Below the pieces are notes generated by a model, which had not been told where the DNA came from, did not search any database, and was given only the letters and a program-made list of their open reading frames with translations. The position numbers and the translations under genes are program-made. DNA of 6,986 nt from Bacteroidia bacterium (lineage in GTDB: Bacteria; Bacteroidota; Bacteroidia; Bacteroidales; Tannerellaceae): NCBI GenBank assembly GCA_025996775.1, contig BNTS01000139.1:1-6986 (forward strand). The letters are read 5' to 3'. This document shows positions 1 through 5,127 of this stretch, one piece after another (the stretch's first letter is position 1; each line of letters opens with the position of its first letter).

Positions 1-992
1 ATGAATTAAACGAAGTATTCTTCGAAGACTTAGAATTAAGGGAACCGGATTATTTTTTAAATGCAGCGGGTAAAAATGCGACGGAGACTGCTGGCCAAAT
101 ACTTATTAATATAGATTCAGTTTTAGAAGCCGTCAATCCTGATGCTTTTTTGGTATTGGGTGATACAAATTCCTGTTTGTGCGCTATTGCTGCTAAAAAA
201 CGGCATATCCCAATTTTTCATATGGAAGCAGGTAATCGATGCTTTGATCAAAGGGTACCTGAAGAATCAAATCGAAAAATAGTTGATAATATTTCGGATA
301 TTAACCTTGTATACAGTGATATTACACGTGAATATTTGCTCTCAGAAGGGATTAGACCTGATAGAATTATTAAAACAGGTAGTCCAATGTATGAAGTTCT
401 TATGAATTATTTTCCAAAGATAGAAAAATCAAGTATTTTAAAAGATCTTTCTTTAAAGACCAACGGGTTCTATGTTGTTTCTGCTCATAGAGAAGAAAAT
501 ATAAACTCAGAGAAGAACTTTTTCAATTGGATTACTATTCTAAACACAATAGCTGAAACATACAATTTACCTATAATCGTTTCTACTCATCCTAGGACAC
601 GAAAAATGTTAGAGAAACATAATATACAGTTTGAGAATAGAATCAAACTTATGAAACCCTTGAGATTAAGTGATTATATTGCTTTACAGATGAATGCTAA
701 AGCTGTTCTTTCAGATAGTGGGACAATTAGTGAAGAATCATCTATCTTAAACTTCAGAGCGCTTAATATTTGTGAAGCTCATGAACGACCTGAGGCTATG
801 GAAGAAGCTGCGGTTATGATGGTGGGATTAAATCTTGAAAGAGTAATGCAAGGATTATCCCAACTACAATATCAGAGTATAGGAAATGAGCGAAATTTCA
901 GACAAGTTGCAGACTATAGTATGCCAAATGTAAGTGATAAAGTTGTCAGAATTATTATATCTTATACAGACTATATAAAACGGGTTGTATGA
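1..992 (+). CDS. wbjD: UDP-N-acetyl-L-fucosamine synthase / UDP-GlcNAc 2-epimerase family, 5' end missing
   Basis: The reading frame is open from base 3 to the stop at 990-992, giving 329 residues. A complete family member is about 370-375, so roughly 43 N-terminal residues, including the GTRPE nucleotide-binding start, lie upstream of the window. Residues are numbered from base 3. Visible family motifs are GDTNS (Asp54), HMEAGNRCFDQ (Glu75), VPEE (87-88), SAHREEN (His162), THPRT (about 195-199) and SDSGTISEES (237-246). These positions match the catalytic Asp, Glu and His residues of the WecB fold. The MEAGNRCFDQ signature, together with ELNEVFFEDLELR near the start, resembles Cap5G/FnlC/WbjD rather than plain WecB (VEAGLR). 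That group performs the last C-2 epimerisation to cytoplasmic UDP-L-FucNAc. Its partner enzymes (FnlA/FnlB type) would be expected just upstream. The stop overlaps the next start (ATGA). A plain UDP-ManNAc-forming epimerase is the alternative. The family is certain and the exact product is inferred from remembered homologues. Confidence 0.88.
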   Translation, partial: ELNEVFFEDLELREPDYFLNAAGKNATETAGQILINIDSVLEAVNPDAFLVLGDTNSCLCAIAAKKRHIPIFHMEAGNRCFDQRVPEESNRKIVDNISDINLVYSDITREYLLSEGIRPDRIIKTGSPMYEVLMNYFPKIEKSSILKDLSLKTNGFYVVSAHREENINSEKNFFNWITILNTIAETYNLPIIVSTHPRTRKMLEKHNIQFENRIKLMKPLRLSDYIALQMNAKAVLSDSGTISEESSILNFRALNICEAHERPEAMEEAAVMMVGLNLERVMQGLSQLQYQSIGNERNFRQVADYSMPNVSDKVVRIIISYTDYIKRVV

Positions 993-2056
993 GGTCTATA
1001 ATTGTTAAAAATAAAACAGTTAATAAAAAAATGAAAGTCCTTATTAATAAAAAAACAAAGCATATTCATTCGACAGACTGGTCTTTTCCTTGGATTGATT
1101 ATTGTAATCAAATTGGGATTGAGTATGATGTTGCAGATCTGTTTCAAGAAAACACAATTGAAATATTAGAAAAATATGATTGTTTACTATGGCATTTTGG
1201 GCAATACAATTTCATTGATATGCTTGAAGCAAGAAGTATTCTATATGTAGCTAAACAGATGGGGTTAAAGGTCTTTCCTGATTTTAATGAATCATGGCAC
1301 TTCGATGATAAAGTGGCAGAAATGTATTTGCTTCAATCTATTGGAGCCCCAATTCCTAAGTCAAATGTCTTTTATGATTGGGATACTTTTGAGACATGGT
1401 TAGGGAAAAAAGAAAATAAATTTCCTATAGTCGGAAAATTGCGAACAGGTTCAGGATCTCATAATGTAAAATTATTAAAGACAAATCATGCATTAACAAG
1501 ATATGCTAAACGGATGTTAGGTAAAGGATTTAATCCAGCTCCAAACCTTTTATATAAAACATCTTCAAATATTCGTTCCTCGCATGATTGGGCAACATTT
1601 ATAGCCAAAGCAAAGAGAATTCCTGAATTTATAAGAGTTTTATTTGAAGCAAATAAATTTCCAAAAGAAAGGGGTTATATATATTTACAAGAATTTATTC
1701 CAAATGATGGCTATGATATGAAAGTTGTAGTTGTAGGAGATAAACTATCAGGCCTAATTAGACCAATTAGGAGTCATGACTTTAGAGCATCAGGCGGTGG
1801 AGAGGTGTTTTTTGATAAAAAATATTTTACTAACGATATTATTAAGTCTGCATTCAAAATAACTGATTCTCTTGGTATGCAATGTATAGGTTACGATTAC
1901 GTCATTAACAATAAAAGTCAACAGCCAATAATTGTAGAAATGAGTTATGGATTTTCTCATAATGCAATTTTAAAGAGTGGCGGCTACTTTGATCGAGATT
2001 ATATTTGGCATGATGAACCATTGAATGTTCCTCTTGAAATTATAAAAAAATTATAA
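989..2056 (+). CDS. ATP-grasp domain protein of the polysaccharide locus
   Basis: This is a 355-residue protein whose ATG overlaps the epimerase stop by 4 bases, suggesting translational coupling. A second in-frame ATG at 1031 (residue 15) begins MKVLINKKTKHI, which looks more like a natural N-terminus, so the true start may be 1031. ATP-grasp traits can be seen in order: a pre-grasp alpha/beta region to about residue 110, FPIVGKLRTGSGSHNV (145-160, with candidate nucleotide-binding Lys150 and a Gly/Ser loop), YLQEFIPNDGYDMKVVVVG (232-250) and GYDYV with IIVEMSY (Asp303 and Glu317, likely metal/ATP ligands). SHDFRASGGG (262-271) resembles the substrate/phosphate loop of RimK-like enzymes. No signal peptide or membrane segment is visible, so it is probably cytoplasmic. 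ATP-grasp enzymes join a carboxylate to an amine or thiol, so a role in adding an amino acid or amide to a sugar is possible, but the substrate is unknown. The family call is firm and the function is not. Confidence 0.8.
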   Translation: MRSIIVKNKTVNKKMKVLINKKTKHIHSTDWSFPWIDYCNQIGIEYDVADLFQENTIEILEKYDCLLWHFGQYNFIDMLEARSILYVAKQMGLKVFPDFNESWHFDDKVAEMYLLQSIGAPIPKSNVFYDWDTFETWLGKKENKFPIVGKLRTGSGSHNVKLLKTNHALTRYAKRMLGKGFNPAPNLLYKTSSNIRSSHDWATFIAKAKRIPEFIRVLFEANKFPKERGYIYLQEFIPNDGYDMKVVVVGDKLSGLIRPIRSHDFRASGGGEVFFDKKYFTNDIIKSAFKITDSLGMQCIGYDYVINNKSQQPIIVEMSYGFSHNAILKSGGYFDRDYIWHDEPLNVPLEIIKKL

Positions 2057-2057
2057 A

Positions 2058-2177
2058 AATTTCAAACTTATCATTTTAGGTGATGGAGAACTCAGGGATA
2101 CTTTAACTCAACTAATTTCATATTTGGAGATTCAAAATGATGTGGTTTTATATGGTGGAAATTCTGACGCAAATTGA
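2058..2177 (+). pseudogene. Internal fragment of a GT4 glycosyltransferase
   Basis: Directly after the ATP-grasp stop, a different frame reads NFKLIILGDGELRD (from 2058), then a helix and NDVVLYGGNS, ending at TGA 2175-2177. FKLIILGDGELR...NDVVLYG is the strand-helix-strand pattern at the start of the C-terminal Rossmann domain of family-4 glycosyltransferases, where intact members read KLIIIGDGPLR...NVIFLG. No start codon, N-terminal acceptor domain or downstream EGFP-type motif is present. The frame is cut off about where the repeat-bearing element begins (2166-2206). It is therefore a non-functional remnant of about 36 codons. It is not a piece of the intact GT4 at 2785, whose own equivalent strand reads TKLLLVGSFERD. 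The fragment is short, so the family assignment rests on one motif block. Confidence 0.6.
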
Positions 2178-2188
2178 CCTGCCTCGCT

Positions 2189-2206
2189 GATTCAAATTGA
2201 CCCACC
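2189..2206 (+). repeat. Left 18-bp terminal inverted repeat
   Basis: The sequence GATTCAAATTGACCCACC is the exact reverse complement of 2510-2527. Its core CAAATTGACC is repeated directly at 2170-2179, as expected of transposase-binding iterations at an IS21-type end. Confidence 0.8.
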
Positions 2207-2509
2207 AAAGTTAATTTTCAAAAAAATAAAAATTGTGGTTCTTTTGATGTTAAATATGAGGTTTGTTTTACTTAGTATTTTGGTCTCAATTTTCACCAAA
2301 CGACAAACGGATAGGAATACTGGTAAAACCACTCTGTATAATCCCCATACAGGCGTTTTAAGAGCCTTATCGCGCCTATGTGGAAAAATAGGCAACTCGG
2401 ATTTCTTGTGATTGAGACAAATGGATACAGTGCGCAAAAAATGGCGCAATTGGGTATTTTTTTCAAACAAAGACCAAGCTAAAACAAAGACTAATTTATT
2501 CCATCCATA

Positions 2510-2527
2510 GGTGGGTCAATTTGAATC
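2510..2527 (-). repeat. Right 18-bp terminal inverted repeat
   Basis: The sequence GGTGGGTCAATTTGAATC pairs without mismatch with 2189-2206. Similarity ends one base outside the repeat (A against G), so the true element boundary on this side is uncertain. Confidence 0.8.
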
Positions 2528-2542
2528 GGATTTTCCAGGTGG

Positions 2543-2746
2543 TTGATTGTTATTGCTTACATCTTCTTTATCGGGATTCTGAATGCCTATAATGCAAATT
2601 CAGATGAAGTATTTAATGAATATGGGCTGAATCTATGGAGTGAATTACCTGAGGGTGAGTTTGATGCAATAGTAAAAGCAGTGGCACATAAAGAGTTTGA
2701 TATGGTAAAGTTTGAGAACAATATAGTGTATTCAATACTATACTAA
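2543..2746 (+). pseudogene. C-terminal remnant of a UDP-sugar dehydrogenase (WecC/TviB type)
   Basis: The frame opens at a TTG (2543) and runs 67 codons. The part with recognisable homology begins near 2591: NANSDEVFNEYGLNL, then LPEGEFDAIVKAVAHKEF, then ENNIVY. This matches the UDP-binding C-terminal domain of UDP-HexNAc/UDP-glucose 6-dehydrogenases. Intact proteins read roughly DPxANSxEVxxEYG...GKYDAIILAVAHKEF...ENxVxYDVKGxL and end in DGRL. Here the DP pair before NANS is missing, a few residues seem lost between NIVY and SIL, and the frame stops at 2744-2746 before the usual C-terminus. The catalytic Cys, the NAD-binding domain and about 330 residues are absent. The encoded hydrophobic start (IVIAYIFFIGIL) is not part of the family and probably comes from junction sequence. 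It is a relic of a uronic acid (for example ManNAcA or GalNAcA) pathway gene and cannot be functional as a dehydrogenase. Confidence 0.72.
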
Positions 2747-2784
2747 ATTTTTATGGTTTAATTTCAATTAGTTAACAAATTATT

Positions 2785-3942
2785 ATGCTAAAACTTATTC
2801 GGCTAACTACTGTACCAATTTCTTTTGTAGCCTTGCTTAAAGGTCAGCTGCACTTTATGAATAATTACTTTGATGTTATAGGTATTTCATCTAAGGGAAG
2901 CCATTTAGAAGAAGTACATAAAAATGAAGGTATTCGAGTAATATCTATCGAGATGAGTAGAAAAATAACTCCTTTACAAGATTTGAAATCTCTTGGACAA
3001 TTATATTTCTTATTTAGAAAAGAAAGACCAACAATTGTTCACACACACACGCCAAAAGCAGGGACATTAGGAATGGTAGCTGCTTGGCTTGCTCGAATAC
3101 CATATAGATTGCACACAGTGGCAGGCTTACCTCTATTAGAAGCTGATGGTACAAAAAGAGTATTGCTAAATATAGTCGAAAGATTGACATACAAATGTGC
3201 AACAAAGGTATATCCAAATTCATATGGTCTTGAAAAAATAATTTTGTTTGAAAAATTGTGTAGTCGAAGTAAATTAGTAGTGCTAGCAAATGGTAGTTCA
3301 AATGGAATAAACACAAGTTATTTTAATCCATATTTATTTTCTTATGATTCAAAAATAAAAATAGAACTTGGTATTAGAAAAGAAGATTTGGTTTATATTT
3401 TTGTAGGAAGATTAGTAAAAGATAAAGGTATAAATGAATTAATTCAAGCCTTTTGTGGAATTAATAAAAAACATCATGGTACTAAGTTGTTATTAGTTGG
3501 CTCCTTTGAAAGAGACTTGGATCCTTTACTCCTTGTAACTGAAAATGAAATTAATAACAATCCAAATATCATTTCAATTGGCTATAAATCAGATGTTCGC
3601 CCTTATTTTTCGATATCGGATATTTTAGTTTTCCCAAGTTATAGAGAAGGTTTTCCCAATGTAGTAATGCAAGCAGGAGCTATGGAGTTGCCTTCTATTG
3701 TTACGAATATAAACGGGTGCAATGAAATTATTGTTGACGGAGTAAATGGCTTAATAATTCCTCCTAAAAATGTTGAACAGTTGCAAGAAAAAATGGCTTT
3801 GTTGATTGAGGACTCTAATCTTCGAGCACAATTAAAGCAGAATGCACGTGAAATGATAACTTCCCGCTACGAACAACAATATGTATGGAACGCTCTGCTG
3901 GAAGAATACAAAAGTCTGGAAAGTCAAGTTATTCATGAATGA
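2785..3942 (+). CDS. Glycosyltransferase family 4 (GT-B fold)
   Basis: This is a 385-residue, apparently full-length GT4 enzyme. The N-terminus MLKLIRLTTVPISFVALLKG (1-20), IVHTHTPKAGTLG (84-96) and LHTVAGLP (109-116) form the acceptor-side Rossmann domain. IFVGRLVKDKGINELI (205-220) and LVFPSYREGFPNVVMQAG (281-298) form the nucleotide-sugar side, followed by SIVTNINGCNEIIVDGVNG. The usual EX7E motif reads E288-x7-Q296, a variant I recall as common in related Bacteroides capsule transferases. GT4 enzymes are retaining transferases that move a sugar from a nucleotide donor to the growing lipid-linked repeat unit at the inner face of the cytoplasmic membrane. No membrane helix is evident. The donor and acceptor cannot be read from the sequence. 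The ATG at 2785 precedes the conserved N-terminal strand directly, which supports this start. Upstream lies 38 bp of AT-rich sequence and the dehydrogenase relic. Downstream lies a 574-bp gap. Confidence 0.88.
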   Translation: MLKLIRLTTVPISFVALLKGQLHFMNNYFDVIGISSKGSHLEEVHKNEGIRVISIEMSRKITPLQDLKSLGQLYFLFRKERPTIVHTHTPKAGTLGMVAAWLARIPYRLHTVAGLPLLEADGTKRVLLNIVERLTYKCATKVYPNSYGLEKIILFEKLCSRSKLVVLANGSSNGINTSYFNPYLFSYDSKIKIELGIRKEDLVYIFVGRLVKDKGINELIQAFCGINKKHHGTKLLLVGSFERDLDPLLLVTENEINNNPNIISIGYKSDVRPYFSISDILVFPSYREGFPNVVMQAGAMELPSIVTNINGCNEIIVDGVNGLIIPPKNVEQLQEKMALLIEDSNLRAQLKQNAREMITSRYEQQYVWNALLEEYKSLESQVIHE

Positions 3943-3978
3943 TTTTTTTATTCATCCAGATTTTACGTGTATAGAACG

Positions 3979-4007
3979 AGTTTTGACCCAAGTTACCTTC
4001 ACATTCA
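3979..4007 (+). repeat. Left inverted repeat of MITE-like element
   Basis: It pairs with 4205-4233 over 29 positions. The two mismatches are adjacent, at 3988-3989 (CC where the partner implies AA). It contains one ACCTTCAC motif at 3995-4002. Confidence 0.75.
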
Positions 4008-4204
4008 TAACAGCCATATTGCACTGTATATAAATAATATAAGTATGAAGGTGGACATAGCATTACCTTCACAAGTTCAGCCAAAACGGAGTGAACGCTT
4101 ATGTCTGTTAAAAAGGAAAGTTACAAAGCATAAAATCCTGTGAAGGTAATCCAGATACTACCTTCACTCATCAATTACTCATTGGCAATCTGTTATACCC
4201 ATTG

Positions 4205-4233
4205 TGAATGTGAAGGTAACTTTTGTCAAAACT
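4205..4233 (-). repeat. Right inverted repeat of MITE-like element
   Basis: This is the complement of 3979-4007. It contains GTGAAGGT at 4210-4217 and ends in GTCAAAACT. Confidence 0.75.
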
Positions 4234-4251
4234 TGCCTTATAGGGATTTAA

Positions 4252-4336
4252 AGGTCAGATAGTGACTATTTTCTACCTCTCGAAACTGGTAAATATCTCT
4301 CGAGAAGTAGGCTCAAGCGATCGTACCCTCTGACCT
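4252..4336 (+). repeat. Nested inverted repeats of unknown role
   Basis: Outer arms AGGTCAGA (4252-4259) and TCTGACCT (4329-4336) pair perfectly. Inner arms CTACCTCTCGA (4273-4283) and TCGAGAAGTAG (4300-4310) pair at 10 of 11 positions. The palindrome TCTCGAGA lies at 4298-4305. The pairs are concentric, so a single folded RNA or cruciform is possible. The segment sits between the MITE-like element and the candidate promoter of the pglC-like gene. It could be a regulatory structure, or the residue of another mobile element. Confidence 0.4.
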
Positions 4337-4342
4337 CGCGAG

Positions 4343-4373
4343 TTTGGGTGAGCTATATGCCTTATTAGTTTTC
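4343..4373 (+). promoter_or_regulatory. Candidate Bacteroides-type promoter for the initiation cassette
   Basis: TTTG at 4343-4346 is followed after 19 bases by TAGTTTTC at 4366-4373. This fits the Bacteroides primary sigma consensus (-33 TTTG, -7 TAnnTTTG) at seven of eight positions in the -7 box. Transcription would start near 4380, leaving a leader of about 137 bases before the ATG at 4517. The 574-bp break from the preceding gene makes a separate promoter plausible. It is a sequence match only. Confidence 0.35.
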
Positions 4374-4394
4374 TCTATGCTGTTACTTCGTGAA

Positions 4395-4426
4395 ACAAAT
4401 ACAATTGGTGCAGTGTACAAATACAA
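4395..4426 (+). repeat. Direct repeat ACAAATACAA, 22-bp spacing
   Basis: ACAAATACAA occurs at 4395-4404 and again at 4417-4426, two helical turns apart, in the presumed leader of the pglC-like gene. A short stem ATTCG-GTTG-CGAAT follows at 4430-4443. It may be a protein-binding pair or chance in AT-rich DNA. Confidence 0.35.
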
Positions 4427-4455
4427 GACATTCGGTTGCGAATACAGTTGAAGCG

Positions 4456-4497
4456 GACATGAGCGATATTAATTCAGACATGAGCAATTTTAATTTG
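4456..4497 (+). repeat. Imperfect 21-bp tandem duplication (GACATGAGC motif)
   Basis: GACATGAGCGATATTAATT (4456-4474) is followed directly by GACATGAGCAATTTTAATT (4477-4495), giving 17 of 19 identities at a period of 21. It ends about 20 bases before the pglC-like start codon. Paired copies of a nonamer followed by an AT tract suggest either an operator or the multiple terminal repeats of a vanished IS21-type element end. Confidence 0.5.
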
Positions 4498-4516
4498 AAA
4501 AGGGGCAAATATTTTT

Positions 4517-5122
4517 ATGTCTACTCATCTGCTAAAACGCATTCTTGATATTCTATTATCTCTTTCAGGGTTTATTGTCCTCTTCCCTGTTTTTATCCTC
4601 ATTGCCGTATTTCTATGGATATCCAATAAAGGGACTCCTTTCTTTTTTCAACAACGGCCGGGCATGAAGAACAGAATATTCAAAGTCATCAAGTTCAAGA
4701 CTATGAATGATAAAAAAGATAGAGAGGGGCATTTATTGCCGGATTCCGACCGGTTAACTCCTATAGGCAGTTTCATTCGTAAAACATCGCTGGATGAAAT
4801 ACCACAGTTGATAAATGTAATCAAAGGGGATATGAGCTTGGTAGGGCCACGTCCGTTGTTAGTGGAATACTTGCCTTTATATAGTGTAGAGCAAAATCGA
4901 AGGCATGAGGTTCGTCCCGGTATTACTGGATGGGCTCAGGTGAATGGGAGGAATGCAATCTCATGGGAAGAAAAGTTTATGTATGATGTGTGGTATGTGG
5001 ATAATCTTTCTTTTCTGTTAGACGTAAAGGTTATCCTCTTAACCATTAAAAAGGTATTTAAACGTGAGGGGATAAGCTCCGACACAAGTGTAACGATGGA
5101 AAAGTTTAAAGGTACTAATTAA
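4517..5122 (+). CDS. Polyprenyl-phosphate phosphoglycosyl transferase (PglC-like)
   Basis: This 201-residue protein is the size of a minimal PglC-type monotopic enzyme. It transfers a sugar 1-phosphate from a UDP-sugar to undecaprenyl phosphate at the inner membrane face, the first committed step of repeat-unit assembly. The N-terminal hydrophobic helix (about 12-35) contains Pro24, matching the helix-breaking proline of the PglC re-entrant helix. Then come FFFQQRPG (42-49), FKVIKFKTM (55-63), the catalytic acidic pair in SLDEIPQL (Asp93-Glu94), MSLVGPRPLL (106-115) and RPGITGWAQVNGRN (133-146). A G-rich stretch AGGGG (4501-4505), 11 bases before the ATG, may help initiation, which is notable in a group where such sites are usually weak. 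The two following genes suggest that the substrate is a 4-acetamido-4-amino-trideoxy sugar such as UDP-diNAcBac, but the sugar cannot be proved from sequence. Confidence 0.92.
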   Translation: MSTHLLKRILDILLSLSGFIVLFPVFILIAVFLWISNKGTPFFFQQRPGMKNRIFKVIKFKTMNDKKDREGHLLPDSDRLTPIGSFIRKTSLDEIPQLINVIKGDMSLVGPRPLLVEYLPLYSVEQNRRHEVRPGITGWAQVNGRNAISWEEKFMYDVWYVDNLSFLLDVKVILLTIKKVFKREGISSDTSVTMEKFKGTN

Positions 5123-5127
5123 ATTCT

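Larger units (their letters stand above)
2166..2527. mobile_element. Non-autonomous IS21-like element or remnant (MITE-like)
   Basis: A perfect 18-bp inverted repeat bounds this stretch: GATTCAAATTGACCCACC at 2189-2206 and its exact complement at 2510-2527. On the left, a second copy of the core CAAATTGACC lies 23 bp further out (2170-2179, against 2193-2202). That recalls the multiple terminal repeats of IS21-family elements, whose ends often carry AATTGACCCAC. The roughly 300 bp between the repeats hold no recognisable istA or istB. Neither strand gives a convincing protein, although a 92-codon minus-strand frame and a plus-strand frame with one internal stop run across it. I see no clear target duplication. 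The right-hand outer repeat, if present, is degenerate (AGGTGGTTGATTG near 2538-2550). The element separates the GT4 fragment from the dehydrogenase remnant. The inverted repeats are seen directly; the family name is inferred. Confidence 0.6.
3975..4238. mobile_element. MITE-like element with 29-bp imperfect inverted repeats
   Basis: Bases 3979-4007 (AGTTTTGAC.. to ..CACATTCA) are the reverse complement of 4205-4233 with two mismatches, and about 197 bp lie between them. A 5-bp direct repeat TATAG occurs just outside both ends (3970-3974 and 4239-4243) and could be a target duplication, though so short an AT-rich repeat may be chance. Inside and at the ends the octamer GTGAAGGT recurs: as ACCTTCAC at 3995, 4065 and 4160, and as GTGAAGGT at 4140 and 4210, with a near copy ATGAAGGT at 4045-4052. 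No ORF of significance is present. The features fit a small non-autonomous transposable element. An invertible segment is the alternative, but I find no promoter-like box inside it. No family name can be given. Confidence 0.55.

Noticed and set aside
2192..2470. Minus-strand 92-codon ORF inside the repeat-bounded element
   Set aside because: No recognisable motif, and composition like the surrounding AT-rich DNA. It runs into the terminal repeat. Kept as an observation, not as a gene.
3014..3316. Two overlapping minus-strand ORFs of about 91-100 codons
   Set aside because: They lie wholly within the well-supported GT4 gene on the other strand. They are shadows of its codons.
3935..3955. Possible terminator after the GT4 gene (ATGAAT, T-run, ATTCAT)
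   Set aside because: The stem is only 6 bp and AT-rich. The T-run is in the loop rather than after the stem.
4101..4133. Tiny ORF MSVKKESYKA in the MITE-like element
   Set aside because: Ten residues, with no supporting context beyond a chance ATG in AT-rich DNA.
3995..4217. CRISPR-like array suggested by repeated GTGAAGGT
   Set aside because: The repeat is only 8-10 bp, occurs in both orientations and has irregular spacing. No cas genes are present.
4491..4497. TAATTTG as a -7 box for the pglC-like gene
   Set aside because: One base too short for TAnnTTTG, no -33 TTTG at the right distance, and part of the tandem repeat.
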